Source of the DNA: Campylobacter concisus
GTDB lineage: Bacteria; Campylobacterota; Campylobacteria; Campylobacterales; Campylobacteraceae
DNA length: 64,000 bases
Reading direction: 5' to 3'
NCBI RefSeq assembly: GCF_001298465.1
Contig: NZ_CP012541.1
Coordinates: 248,001-312,000 of the forward strand
Below the pieces are notes generated by a model. That model was not told the origin of the DNA and did no database searches. It was given only the letters and a program-made list of their open reading frames with translations. Positions 1 to 10,282 of this stretch are shown piece after piece. The stretch's first letter is position 1, and each line of letters opens with the position of its first letter. A program made the translations under genes and the position numbers.

Positions 1-2
1 AA

Positions 3-1013
3 CTTCTCTATATATATGTAGATAACAAAAAAAAATCCAAACACAGCATAAAAAAAACAAAACAATGGATAGATGAATTTGAAGTAGGCATAAATGTAAA
101 AAGACAAATAGCTATAAGTGCTGGTAAAAATTTTTTAAAAAATAGCTTAAAAACTTATGCAGAAACTTTAATACAAGCTGGATTTGGCTTTTTAGTAGAT
201 AGTTTTTTCATCAACAACTACGAACAACAAAAAAGATCTTATGAACTAATACTTCATAAGTATTTCACAAATAAATTTAATGATACCTATGCTGTTAAGA
301 ATATATCTTATGAACCTTATTCAAATAAAACAAGTGAATATACCTACTATCCTATAGAGATATACTCATCTTTTATAAATATAGATCTAAAAAGAACTAT
401 CATAGGAGGAAGACTATCTAGTGGAGGACTAGACTATCATAACTTCTTCTACTATGATATAAATACCACTACAAACAAGCTAGACTCTAATCTATCTAAA
501 GATATAAGCCTAGATACTATGATATCTTATCTATGTCTAGATGAGCTAAGAACAGATAATAAAACTGATGAAGAGTTCTTTAATAACCTTAATAAAAGAA
601 ATAAAAAACTAGCATATTCACCAAAAGAGCTTATGCTACAAGGAGTTAAAACATTGCTAACAATAAGTCCATCAAACTCAATAGATATAAAACAAAGAGA
701 TGAAATTTATGAGATGTATAAAGCAAATAAAAGCACCTCAAAACAAGCCCTGCCAATAGACAAATACAACGAAGCTATGGAGATACTAGAAGACTTTAAA
801 AATGGAAATTTAAATACCAATGTATGTGAAGTAGATAATAAATCAAGAAGACTACTAAAGGCATTAGATGTGATAGGCAATAATAATGTAAAGGGTATGT
901 ATGTGGGGTGTAAGATAGAACATGGCAAAAAAAGTGTTAGAGAAATCCCACCTCGTCTAATCGGCCGCCTAGCCACCACCATAGTTATGGAAGATGGTCT
1001 TTACATAGGATAA
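3..1013 (+). CDS. Unrecognised protein A, copy 1 (5' end outside window)
   Basis: The frame is open from the left edge, so the start lies outside the window; 336 codons are visible. I do not recognise the family. The part before the Tyr codon at 219 (ending DSFFINN) is unique to this copy. From YEQQKRS onward it matches the gene at 2394..3218: bases 219-556 show no DNA difference by eye, after which changes appear, clustering near the C-terminus (KIEHGKKSVRE here against RESWKENENLEEK there). Both end in GLYIG. No clear membrane segment is visible. The next gene starts three bases after the stop, so the two are surely co-transcribed. I infer that the shared part is a C-terminal cassette of a longer protein. 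Confidence 0.75.
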   Translation, partial: LLYIYVDNKKKSKHSIKKTKQWIDEFEVGINVKRQIAISAGKNFLKNSLKTYAETLIQAGFGFLVDSFFINNYEQQKRSYELILHKYFTNKFNDTYAVKNISYEPYSNKTSEYTYYPIEIYSSFINIDLKRTIIGGRLSSGGLDYHNFFYYDINTTTNKLDSNLSKDISLDTMISYLCLDELRTDNKTDEEFFNNLNKRNKKLAYSPKELMLQGVKTLLTISPSNSIDIKQRDEIYEMYKANKSTSKQALPIDKYNEAMEILEDFKNGNLNTNVCEVDNKSRRLLKALDVIGNNNVKGMYVGCKIEHGKKSVREIPPRLIGRLATTIVMEDGLYIG

Positions 1014-2412
1014 AAGATGAAAAAGATTATATTTACAGCTTTAGCTATCTTAGTAATAGCTATATCACTAATAGCAATAAATAAAAGAATGAATAAAGGA
1101 AATTTAATGGATAACAATAATACGTATATAGTTATAGCTCCGAATGGGGAAGAGGTGTTATTTAATAAAGAGACAAATTTAATCGTTTCTAAAACAAAAG
1201 ATGACAATACAACAAAGTATTTTAAAGAAAAATCCCAAATGCTCCTTGAAGCTCGCTCCATCCTAGACTCATCTCCATATAAAAACTATAAACCACTATA
1301 CTATAACCCTAAACCAAACTCTTTAGGTCAAACAGACTATCTATCATTTAAGCCATGGCTAGATATTAGCTATAAACCAAGCTCAACTAAACTATCACCT
1401 TGGACTAAATCAGAAAAAGCTTACTATGAAAGTCTAAAAGATAAAAGAGATAGATATATCTATCTAGTAAAAAGAAGTAATCTAAAATGTACTATGATAG
1501 ATATCCCTGAAGATGCAATAGCTAGAGTAGATAGTAAAGGCAAACTAACTAAACTTGAATACGCTGAAATTTATGATGAAGTAGATAGAAATAAAAATAC
1601 ACTTAAATCAGAACTCTTTATAGGAGAGTGGGGAATTTGTGCTGGAGTATTAGGAGATAGTGAATCACTAGGCAATGGAAATGAAGGTGGATTTAAAGCA
1701 AGAGAATTTCAAGCAGTATTTCTAGCAGCTCAACTAGGAGAAGTTGAAGCACTACATGTACTAGCAGATTGCTTTAAATATTATACATACACAGTTGGAG
1801 TAAATAAAAATTTAGATACCTACACGAAAATTCTTAAACTATATAAAACCCCTCCACTAGATGAATATGGCATGATGCCTTATCTTGATGAAATAGTAGG
1901 TAATTACTTTGTGATGGATTTTAATAGAGGCGGGATAGTGATTAATCCTACAGGATCAATGCATAGAGTTTTAAGAGAACTAGTAGAAGACAAGGGCGAG
2001 CTACTAGACCCTAGAGACTTTGATGCAAACGAGACTACAAGGGAAGAATTTGTCTCTTATGTTAAAAAAGAACTGCCAGAATATGCAGAAATTTTTTCTG
2101 AAAAAGGCTATCCTGCTAATTATGAAGATAGAGACATAGATCTCTACATCGACTCCACCCTTCTAGAATCTAAAATAATGTCTCTAACCCCACCAGATGG
2201 ATATCCTAATGCACCATACTATAACACACCAGAAGAGCTAACAAGACTATATGAGGCTGGTAAATTAGATAAAAAGCTAAACCCTCTAACACCAGTAATG
2301 TATAGAGATAGCTTCCCTGAAGATCTTAGGCAAAAGATACTAAGTTATGCAAAAGAGCATAATATAAAGGATTAAAGAATAAATTTAATATCTATGGCTC
2401 CAAACGGGGCCA
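219..2412 (+). repeat. Tandem duplication, unit 1
   Basis: About 2.2 kb containing the 3' part of gene A copy 1, gene B copy 1 and the MAPNGA start that follows. It is in direct orientation with 2415-4614 (offset 2196 at the left end, 2202 in the middle of B). Blocks 219-556 and 1254-1929 match unit 2 with no difference seen by eye; 1146-1253 and roughly 1930-2160 are strongly diverged. Confidence 0.9.
1017..2375 (+). CDS. Unrecognised membrane-anchored protein B, copy 1
   Basis: 452 aa. Residues 4-21 are one strongly hydrophobic helix after MKK, followed by KRMNK, which fits an N-terminal anchor with a large exported domain. Start is the ATG six bases after GGAT. No family recognised. Against copy 2 (3222..4577) it has two variable blocks: one right after IAPNG (about residues 44-79) and one after MDFNR (about residues 305-380). 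Between them 676 bp (1254-1929) are identical by eye. After MDFNR this copy reads GGIVINPTGS, which breaks the EF-hand-like pattern of copy 2. It follows gene A by three bases. An immunity or surface role is speculation. Confidence 0.75.
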   Translation: MKKIIFTALAILVIAISLIAINKRMNKGNLMDNNNTYIVIAPNGEEVLFNKETNLIVSKTKDDNTTKYFKEKSQMLLEARSILDSSPYKNYKPLYYNPKPNSLGQTDYLSFKPWLDISYKPSSTKLSPWTKSEKAYYESLKDKRDRYIYLVKRSNLKCTMIDIPEDAIARVDSKGKLTKLEYAEIYDEVDRNKNTLKSELFIGEWGICAGVLGDSESLGNGNEGGFKAREFQAVFLAAQLGEVEALHVLADCFKYYTYTVGVNKNLDTYTKILKLYKTPPLDEYGMMPYLDEIVGNYFVMDFNRGGIVINPTGSMHRVLRELVEDKGELLDPRDFDANETTREEFVSYVKKELPEYAEIFSEKGYPANYEDRDIDLYIDSTLLESKIMSLTPPDGYPNAPYYNTPEELTRLYEAGKLDKKLNPLTPVMYRDSFPEDLRQKILSYAKEHNIKD

Positions 2413-3218
2413 CCTACGAACAACAAAAAAGATCTTATGAACTAATACTTCATAAGTATTTCACAAATAAATTTAATGATACCTATGCTGTTAAGAATAT
2501 ATCTTATGAACCTTATTCAAATAAAACAAGTGAATATACCTACTATCCTATAGAGATATACTCATCTTTTATAAATATAGATCTAAAAAGAACTATCATA
2601 GGAGGAAGACTATCTAGTGGAGGACTAGACTATCATAACTTCTTCTACTATGATATAAATACCACTACAAACAAGCTAGACTCTAATCTATCTAAAGATA
2701 TAAGCCTAGATACTATGATATCTTATCTATGTCTAGATGAGCTAAGAACAGACAATAAAACTGATGAAGAGTTCTTTAATAACCTAAACAAAAGAAACAA
2801 GAAACTAGCATATACACCAAAAGAGCTTATGCTGCAAGGGGTTAAAAGAGAACTAGATATAAGCCCATCAAACTCAATAGATATAAAACAAAGAGAGGAA
2901 CTTTATGATATGTATAAGACAAGTAAAAGCACTTCAAAACAAGCCTTGCCAATAGACAAATACAACGAAGCTATGGAGATACTAGAAGACTTTAAAAATG
3001 GAAATTTAAACACTAATGGATCAGAAGTAGATAATAAATCAAGAAGACTACTAAAAGCACTAGATGTAATAGGCAACAACAATGTAAAGGGTATGTATGT
3101 GGGGTGTAGGGAAAGTTGGAAAGAAAATGAAAATTTAGAGGAAAAAACTATCCCCCCTCGCCTAATCGGTCGTGTAGCCACCACCATAGTTATGGAAGAT
3201 GGTCTTTACATAGGATAA
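2394..3218 (+). CDS. Unrecognised protein A, copy 2 (orphan cassette with new start)
   Basis: 274 aa starting MAPNGAT and joining at YEQQKRS to the sequence shared with the gene ending at 1013. It lacks the N-terminal part that copy 1 has before the junction, so it looks like a C-terminal cassette given a new start. There is no good ribosome binding site in the 18 bases after the preceding stop; translation could be coupled or weak. The C-terminal half differs from copy 1 in short clusters. No signal peptide or membrane helix is seen. The next gene begins three bases after the stop, as in copy 1. Family unknown. Confidence 0.7.
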   Translation: MAPNGATYEQQKRSYELILHKYFTNKFNDTYAVKNISYEPYSNKTSEYTYYPIEIYSSFINIDLKRTIIGGRLSSGGLDYHNFFYYDINTTTNKLDSNLSKDISLDTMISYLCLDELRTDNKTDEEFFNNLNKRNKKLAYTPKELMLQGVKRELDISPSNSIDIKQREELYDMYKTSKSTSKQALPIDKYNEAMEILEDFKNGNLNTNGSEVDNKSRRLLKALDVIGNNNVKGMYVGCRESWKENENLEEKTIPPRLIGRVATTIVMEDGLYIG

Positions 3219-4614
3219 AAGATGAAAAAGATTGTATTTACAGCTTTAGCTATCTTAGTAATAGCCATATCACTAATAGCAATAAATAAAAGAATGAATA
3301 AAGGAAATTTAATGGATAACAATAATACATATATAGTCATAGCTCCGAATGGAATGGAAATACCATTTGATAAAAATACGAATTTGATAGTTGCTGAAAA
3401 AAATCCTAATATGCAGTTAGCCCCAGATCTTGCAGCCAAACTAGTCCTTGACTCCCGCTCCATCCTAGACTCATCTCCATATAAAAACTATAAACCACTA
3501 TACTATAACCCTAAACCAAACTCTTTAGGTCAAACAGACTATCTATCATTTAAGCCATGGCTAGATATTAGCTATAAACCAAGCTCAACTAAACTATCAC
3601 CTTGGACTAAATCAGAAAAAGCTTACTATGAAAGTCTAAAAGATAAAAGAGATAGATATATCTATCTAGTAAAAAGAAGTAATCTAAAATGTACTATGAT
3701 AGATATCCCTGAAGATGCAATAGCTAGAGTAGATAGTAAAGGCAAACTAACTAAACTTGAATACGCTGAAATTTATGATGAAGTAGATAGAAATAAAAAT
3801 ACACTTAAATCAGAACTCTTTATAGGAGAGTGGGGAATTTGTGCTGGAGTATTAGGAGATAGTGAATCACTAGGCAATGGAAATGAAGGTGGATTTAAAG
3901 CAAGAGAATTTCAAGCAGTATTTCTAGCAGCTCAACTAGGAGAAGTTGAAGCACTACATGTACTAGCAGATTGCTTTAAATATTATACATACACAGTTGG
4001 AGTAAATAAAAATTTAGATACCTACACGAAAATTCTTAAACTATATAAAACCCCTCCACTAGATGAATATGGCATGATGCCTTATCTTGATGAAATAGTA
4101 GGTAATTACTTTGTGATGGATTTTAATAGAGATGGACTCATTAACAATGCTGACGGCTCTCTTCATAAACGCTTAAGAAGATTAGTAGAAGATAAAGGTG
4201 AACTATTAGATCCTAGAGACTTTGATGCAAACGAGACTACGAGGGAGGAATTTGTAAATTATATTAAAAGCCACATGATCGAATTTCAAGAAGAGTATGG
4301 CAAAGGTGCTTTTCCTAATAGATGGAGTGAAAAAGATCTTTCTCTTTATATTGATTCTGCTCTCCTAGAATCCAAAATAATGTCCCTAACTCCACCTGAG
4401 GGTTATCCAAATGCTCCATACTATAACACTCCAGAAGAGCTAACAAGACTATATGAGGCTGGTAAATTAGATAAAAAGCTAAATCCACTAACACCAGTAA
4501 TGTATAGAGATAGCTTCCCTGAAGATCTTAGAGCTAAGATCCTAAGCTATGCAAAAGAGCATAATATAAAGGATTAAATAATAAATTTAATATCTATGGC
4601 TCCAAACGGGGCCA
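2415..4614 (+). repeat. Tandem duplication, unit 2
   Basis: Second direct copy of the two-gene module. It begins at the Tyr codon of YEQQKRS and ends in a third MAPNGA-coding stretch (4596-4613), after which the sequence becomes unrelated. The 18-base spacer between the B stop and that ATG differs from unit 1 at one position. Confidence 0.9.
3222..4577 (+). CDS. Unrecognised membrane-anchored protein B, copy 2
   Basis: 451 aa, same plan as the gene at 1017..2375: N-terminal helix at residues 4-21, then a long exported domain. The block after IAPNG (MEIPFDKNTN onward) and the block after MDFNR differ strongly from copy 1. This copy reads DFNRDGLINNAD, which fits a calcium-binding EF-hand or dockerin loop (D, N, D, G, I, D at positions 1, 3, 5, 6, 8, 12). 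A nearby DFDANETTREEF segment, present in both copies, is one residue short of a canonical second loop. The last 60 or so residues are nearly identical between copies. Function unknown; calcium binding is an inference from the motif alone. Confidence 0.75.
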   Translation: MKKIVFTALAILVIAISLIAINKRMNKGNLMDNNNTYIVIAPNGMEIPFDKNTNLIVAEKNPNMQLAPDLAAKLVLDSRSILDSSPYKNYKPLYYNPKPNSLGQTDYLSFKPWLDISYKPSSTKLSPWTKSEKAYYESLKDKRDRYIYLVKRSNLKCTMIDIPEDAIARVDSKGKLTKLEYAEIYDEVDRNKNTLKSELFIGEWGICAGVLGDSESLGNGNEGGFKAREFQAVFLAAQLGEVEALHVLADCFKYYTYTVGVNKNLDTYTKILKLYKTPPLDEYGMMPYLDEIVGNYFVMDFNRDGLINNADGSLHKRLRRLVEDKGELLDPRDFDANETTREEFVNYIKSHMIEFQEEYGKGAFPNRWSEKDLSLYIDSALLESKIMSLTPPEGYPNAPYYNTPEELTRLYEAGKLDKKLNPLTPVMYRDSFPEDLRAKILSYAKEHNIKD

Positions 4615-4652
4615 AATATAAATATATTAAGCCACTACAATCAAAGACATAG
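4596..4652 (+). pseudogene. Third MAPNGA start, truncated after 18 codons
   Basis: The same start context as the gene at 2394 (18 bases after a B stop, MAPNGA), but the reading frame continues as KYKYIKPLQSKT and stops at 4650-4652. I read it as the leftover start of a third cassette whose body was deleted or replaced. It is too short to be assigned any function. Confidence 0.55.
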
Positions 4653-4660
4653 GCATCTAT

Positions 4661-4768
4661 ATGGTAACCGACCTAATAGAACTTTATAAAACCTCATATG
4701 AAAAACTAGAAGAAAACTATAAAAAGGTAATGCACGCAGGCAATATATTTATCACACTATTAACTTAA
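4661..4768 (+). pseudogene. 35-codon remnant ORF at the end of the module array
   Basis: ATG at 4661 to TAA at 4766-4768, 35 residues beginning MVTDLIELYKTSYEK and ending ITLLT. The frame is open a few codons further upstream (from 4631) without another start. No ribosome binding site. It is likely the 3' end of a lost gene; I cannot name the family. Confidence 0.35.
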
Positions 4769-6182
<1,414 letters not shown>

Positions 6183-6200
6183 AATTTAAAGGAAATAAAC

Positions 6201-7193
6201 ATGGCAAAGAATAATTTGATCGGAGGCTCTATCTGGGATGAGTACTCTAAGGTAGTGCAAGACAGGATGAATAACCCTAAATTTATGGGAGAGATAACCG
6301 AAGAAGATGCTAAAAAGGCAAATGCAAAGCTTATTGTGGCTGACTTTGGTGCAGAAAGCTGCGGTGATGCGGTTAGGCTATACTGGCTTGTTGATGAAAA
6401 GACAGACAAAATAATAGATGCTAAATTTAAAAGCTTTGGCTGTGGCACAGCGATAGCTAGCTCTGATACGATGGCTGAGCTTTGTATCGGCAAAACAGTC
6501 GATGAAGCAGTCAAGATCACAAACCTTGATGTAGAAAAGGCTATGCGCGACAATCCAGAAACGCCAGCAGTTCCACCTCAAAAGATGCACTGCTCAGTTA
6601 TGGCGTATGATGTTATAAAAGCAGCAGCTGCAAGCTATAAAGGCATAGACCCAGAGCATTTTGAAGACGAGATCATCGTTTGCGAGTGCGCTAGGGTAAG
6701 CCTTGGTACGATTAAAGAAGTGATAAGGCTAAATGACCTTCACACAGTTGAGGAAATCACGCAATACACCAAAGCTGGTGCATTTTGCAAGTCTTGTGTA
6801 AAGCCTGGTGGCCATGAAAAAAGAGAATATTATTTGGTGGATATTTTGCGTGATACTAGGGCTGAAATGGAGCGTGAGAAGATCGAAGCTCAGGCAAATG
6901 CCCAAGCAAATCATACTTTAGGCGACATTAGCTTTGAAAATATGACGATGGTAGGGCAGTTAAAAGCAGTAGAGTCTGTCATAGATAAAGAAATTCGCCC
7001 AATGCTCGAGATGGATGGTGGAAATTTAGAAATTTTAGATATCAGAAATGATAACGGAGAAAATACTGATATTTATATCCGCTATCTTGGTGCTTGCTCG
7101 GGCTGTGCAAGTGGCTCAACTGGCACTCTTTATGCGATTGAAAATGTCTTGCAAGAGAGTCTAAGTCCAAAAATTAGGGTAATGCCTATTTGA
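6201..7193 (+). CDS. nifU: Fe-S cluster scaffold NifU
   Basis: 330 aa with the full three-part NifU layout. The N-terminal IscU-like scaffold carries its cysteines in AESCGDAV, SFGCGTAI and KMHCSVMA. The middle [2Fe-2S] BFD-like part has VCECARVS and GAFCKSCVKPG. The C-terminal NifU domain has EMDGGNLEI and the CSGC pair in GACSGCASGS. It receives sulfur from NifS encoded just upstream and holds nascent clusters for transfer to apo-proteins. GGAAA before the ATG is a fair ribosome binding site. A strong hairpin terminator follows the stop codon. Confidence 0.96.
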   Translation: MAKNNLIGGSIWDEYSKVVQDRMNNPKFMGEITEEDAKKANAKLIVADFGAESCGDAVRLYWLVDEKTDKIIDAKFKSFGCGTAIASSDTMAELCIGKTVDEAVKITNLDVEKAMRDNPETPAVPPQKMHCSVMAYDVIKAAAASYKGIDPEHFEDEIIVCECARVSLGTIKEVIRLNDLHTVEEITQYTKAGAFCKSCVKPGGHEKREYYLVDILRDTRAEMEREKIEAQANAQANHTLGDISFENMTMVGQLKAVESVIDKEIRPMLEMDGGNLEILDIRNDNGENTDIYIRYLGACSGCASGSTGTLYAIENVLQESLSPKIRVMPI

Positions 7194-7200
7194 TTTTATT

Positions 7201-7225
7201 AACTAGCCCTTGTGGGCTAGTTTTT
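7201..7225 (+). terminator. Intrinsic terminator after nifU
   Basis: A perfect 9-bp stem (AACTAGCCC at 7201-7209, GGGCTAGTT at 7214-7222), a 4-base loop and a T run. It lies between convergent nifU and miaA and could serve both directions. Confidence 0.85.
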
Positions 7226-8099
7226 ATTCTCTTAAAAATTTTAAAATTTCACTTCTAATTTGATCCAAATCACCCACGAATTTTTTTTCAAACTGCGAGC
7301 GATTAAAGGTTCGCTGGCGTTTTGCTAACTGAGCCGTGTGCGTAGCTATGAGCTCTTCAAGCTCGTTTTGAGAAATTTCTTTATCTAAAAATTGCTTGCA
7401 CTCTTTTAAACCTATTGATTTTAGTGGTTTTGGCTCACTTTTGTATTTATTAAACAAAAATTTCGCCTCATCTACGAGCCCGGCTTCAAGCATGCCTTTT
7501 GTTCTCTTTTTGATACGTTCTCTAAGCTCATCTTTATCCCATAAAATTTCAAATATAGCTAGCTCTTTTATGATGCTCTCTTTGGTGTTTTCTCTTAGCC
7601 AAATGCTTGGGATTTGGTTACTAAATTTATAAATTTGATACCACTTTTCGAGGCGATAAGAGTCGTTTTGGCTAAATTTGCTTGCAAACTCTGGATCGAT
7701 TTTTACAGCTAACTCGTAAATTTCTTCATTGCTTAAATTTAGCTCACATTTTGGCACATCTGGTGCAAGTCCGCTAAGCATTGATTTTAGATAAAATCCG
7801 CTACCTCCTGTGATGATGAGTGGGCAGTCTTGTGAGCGTGCAAAACCCTTTGCATTTTTATAAATTTCAAAAAATGCCCCAACGCTAAATTCTTCATCAG
7901 GATAAATTTCATCTACACCAAAGTGCTTTATGGCTTCAAGCTGCTCTTTATTTGGCTTTGCGCTGGCGATATCTATCTCTTTATAAAGTGCAAGCGAATC
8001 AAGGCTTAAGATGACGCCATTAAGCTCCTTTGCAAGCTCAAATGCAAGATCGCTCTTGCCACTTGCTGTGGTGCCAATTATTGCAAATTCTTTAAACAA
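7224..8099 (-). CDS. miaA: tRNA dimethylallyltransferase MiaA
   Basis: 291 aa. Adds a dimethylallyl group to N6 of A37 in tRNAs that read codons starting with U. The N-terminal P-loop is [12 protein letters not shown], followed by [18 protein letters not shown], the usual MiaA D-S-x-Q/L-x-Y region, and [13 protein letters not shown]. Length is a little short of the ~310 aa typical elsewhere, as usual in this group. It is convergent with nifU. The next minus-strand gene upstream (8102) ends two bases before this start, so they form one operon. Confidence 0.95.
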   Translation of the reverse strand: MFKEFAIIGTTASGKSDLAFELAKELNGVILSLDSLALYKEIDIASAKPNKEQLEAIKHFGVDEIYPDEEFSVGAFFEIYKNAKGFARSQDCPLIITGGSGFYLKSMLSGLAPDVPKCELNLSNEEIYELAVKIDPEFASKFSQNDSYRLEKWYQIYKFSNQIPSIWLRENTKESIIKELAIFEILWDKDELRERIKKRTKGMLEAGLVDEAKFLFNKYKSEPKPLKSIGLKECKQFLDKEISQNELEELIATHTAQLAKRQRTFNRSQFEKKFVGDLDQIRSEILKFLRE

Positions 8100-8101
8100 G
8101 T

Positions 8102-9316
8102 CTAGCCCTCGTAAAACGAGCTAAAGAGTAAAATTTCATCATTTTCCTCGTTATTTTTGCTATCTTTTATAAGACTAGCCAAAACACTGGCAAAATACGG
8201 AGCAAAACTAAGTTCATTTAGTCCATAAGCTTGGTTATAGATCAAGTTACTATATATGTTATCGCGTCCAAGAGCTGGCTTATCGTTTGAGCTAAGAAGT
8301 ACGTAGTTTGCCCTAAAGCTAGGCTCTTTTAGCTCGCTTATACCAAGATGTATCTTTAGTTCATTTAAAAATGCATTAATCTTTTCAGTTTTAACAAGCG
8401 TATCGATAGCGCCGACTTGTAAATTTGTAATAATCATAACGCCATTTTTAGTTGGATAAATTTTGGCAAATAGATCATTTAAAATGATTGGTTTTTTAGG
8501 GATTTGCCCTTCATTTAGGCTAAGATCAATAGTATAAAATTTAGCCAAAATCGCATTTAAGCTCGTGCCTAGTTTATTTGAAAGCTCTAAATTTTTTGAG
8601 GCAATCACAAAGTTATCGGCCTCATATTCGGCGTTATTGCCGGTAGCTTTTTGCACTATTTGCCCCTGCGTTTTTAGCTCATAAATTTCATCATTTATAA
8701 ATTTTGCTCCGAGAGAATTTAGCTCATTTATCAAAGCTTTTTTGAGCTCATTTGTGTCAATACTTGCGTTTTTGGCTAAATTTATAGCGCCTTTTATGTT
8801 TTTATTTATTAGCCCAAAATTTGCAAGCTCTTTATCTACGCTTAAAATTTCTTGCTCGCTATGCGCAACCTTTATCTCATCAAGCCTTTTTTTAAAGCTT
8901 TCATCATTGCTAAAAAGTAGATAAACACCGCTCTCACCGAAATTTATCTGCGGATATTTTTCGTTTAGCTCTCTTAAAATTTCAAAGTTTTTTTTGCCAA
9001 ATTTTGAAAACAAAATTTGCATCTTTTTATCATGAGCTTTGGTTGATTTAAGTGTAAAATTTGCCATCCAAGCTCTAAAGGTTTCATTTAAGCAAATACT
9101 TATATCAAGCTCGCTTTTTTTGCTAACTAGCCCCATAAACGAGCTAGATATCGATCCATCTTTTGCAAGAGCGTGTATGCCAAAAGGCGCTAAAATTCCA
9201 TTTGTAAAATCATCTTTTTGGCTGCTAATAATTAAAATTTCTTCACCCTTTTTAGCTAATTCGTAAGCCGTAAATAACGCACTAAAACTATCTCCAATAA
9301 TCGCTACTTTGCCCAT
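8102..9316 (-). CDS. FAD-dependent oxidoreductase (DAO-like)
   Basis: 404 aa from the ATG at 9316 ([10 protein letters not shown]), chosen because AAAGGG precedes it. A longer frame reaches 9391 but starts in sequence without gene character that abuts the divergent promoter. The N-terminal [17 protein letters not shown] is a variant dinucleotide-binding fold, and the C-terminal half ends in a [14 protein letters not shown] stretch typical of FAD-binding DAO proteins. The substrate is unknown. It is transcribed with miaA and divergently from the prenyltransferase gene at 9407. Confidence 0.7.
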   Translation of the reverse strand: MGKVAIIGDSFSALFTAYELAKKGEEILIISSQKDDFTNGILAPFGIHALAKDGSISSSFMGLVSKKSELDISICLNETFRAWMANFTLKSTKAHDKKMQILFSKFGKKNFEILRELNEKYPQINFGESGVYLLFSNDESFKKRLDEIKVAHSEQEILSVDKELANFGLINKNIKGAINLAKNASIDTNELKKALINELNSLGAKFINDEIYELKTQGQIVQKATGNNAEYEADNFVIASKNLELSNKLGTSLNAILAKFYTIDLSLNEGQIPKKPIILNDLFAKIYPTKNGVMIITNLQVGAIDTLVKTEKINAFLNELKIHLGISELKEPSFRANYVLLSSNDKPALGRDNIYSNLIYNQAYGLNELSFAPYFASVLASLIKDSKNNEENDEILLFSSFYEG

Positions 9317-9382
9317 AATAACCCTTTGTTTTAAATTAATCTTGTAATGATAATATAAATTCAAATTTAAAGCAAAATGGTG

Positions 9383-9388
9383 TAAAAT
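9383..9388 (+). promoter_or_regulatory. -10 box for the prenyltransferase gene
   Basis: TAAAAT preceded by TG (extended -10 type), 18 bases before the first ATG at 9407. Confidence 0.45.
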
Positions 9389-9406
9389 CAACCACTTTTA
9401 AAGAAA

Positions 9407-10282
9407 ATGGAAATTTATCAAATGATAGAAAAATTAAAAATTATCGCTGAACTTATCGTTTTTAAGCATTCTGTTTTTGCTTTGCCTTTTATTTTTGTTG
9501 CGATGATAGTTGCTAACAAGATAGAAAGTGGCTCGGCTTGGTTTGGTTTTAAGCTGCTTATCTTAGGTACTTTTTGCGCTGTTAGTGCTAGAAATTTTGC
9601 TATGGCTTTTAATAGATATAAAGATGAAGATATCGATAAGCTAAATCCGCGAACTGCGAGCCGTCCAAGTGTTGATGGTCGTATCGGTAGGAGCAATATG
9701 CAGCTTTTTATCGTGGCAAATGCGTTTGTTTTTATCACATGCGCTTATTTTATAAATTCGCTCGCATTTTGGCTAAGTTTTCCTATTTTAGCTGTTCTTG
9801 GCGGATATTCGCTATTTAAACGCTTTAGCGAGCTAGCACACCTAGTGCTTGGCCTTAGCCTAGGTCTTGCTCCAATCGCTGGCGTGGTCGCAGTGAGCGC
9901 TGCTATACCGCTTTGGAGCGTATTACTTTGTCTTGGTGTGACATTTTGGGTAGCTGGATTTGACTTGCTTTACTCACTTCAAGATATGAAATTTGATAAA
10001 GAAAACAAGCTTTTTAGTATACCAGCTATTTACGGCGACAAGGCTACACTTTTTTTATCAGCCATTTTTCACGCTTTAGCTTTTATATTTTGGCTACTTT
10101 TTGCTTGGGCGGCTGGACTTGGAGCGATGGCATTTTTTGGAATTTTAGTAAGTGGCGTTATTTTATTTTTTGAGCATAGGATCGTAAGACGCGACTTTAG
10201 CAAGATAGATAGAGCATTTTTTACATTAAATGGCTATTTGGGAATTTTATTTTTTATCTTTGTTTGGATTAGTGTATTATGA
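9407..10282 (+). CDS. mqnP: UbiA-family prenyltransferase, MqnP-like (menaquinone)
   Basis: 291 aa integral membrane protein with about eight helices. The two Asp-rich motifs of the UbiA family are visible: NRYKDEDIDKLNPRTASRP near residues 66-84 and DLLYSLQDMKFDKENKL near residues 185-201. In epsilonproteobacteria, which make menaquinone by the futalosine route, this gene is the prenylating enzyme MqnP; that assignment is by family and taxon. The start could also be the ATG at 9422, which has GGAAA in front of it. The next gene overlaps the stop by four bases (ATGA). Confidence 0.85.
   Translation: MEIYQMIEKLKIIAELIVFKHSVFALPFIFVAMIVANKIESGSAWFGFKLLILGTFCAVSARNFAMAFNRYKDEDIDKLNPRTASRPSVDGRIGRSNMQLFIVANAFVFITCAYFINSLAFWLSFPILAVLGGYSLFKRFSELAHLVLGLSLGLAPIAGVVAVSAAIPLWSVLLCLGVTFWVAGFDLLYSLQDMKFDKENKLFSIPAIYGDKATLFLSAIFHALAFIFWLLFAWAAGLGAMAFFGILVSGVILFFEHRIVRRDFSKIDRAFFTLNGYLGILFFIFVWISVL

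Noticed and set aside
1-4614. Calling the A/B module a type VI, CDI or Rhs effector-immunity system
   Set aside because: No VgrG, PAAR, Hcp, hemagglutinin or Rhs sequence is visible in the window; only the layout is suggestive.
9317-9391. Longer N-terminus for the FAD oxidoreductase
   Set aside because: The extra 25 codons lie in the divergent promoter region; the ATG at 9316 has a ribosome binding site and begins the Rossmann fold.
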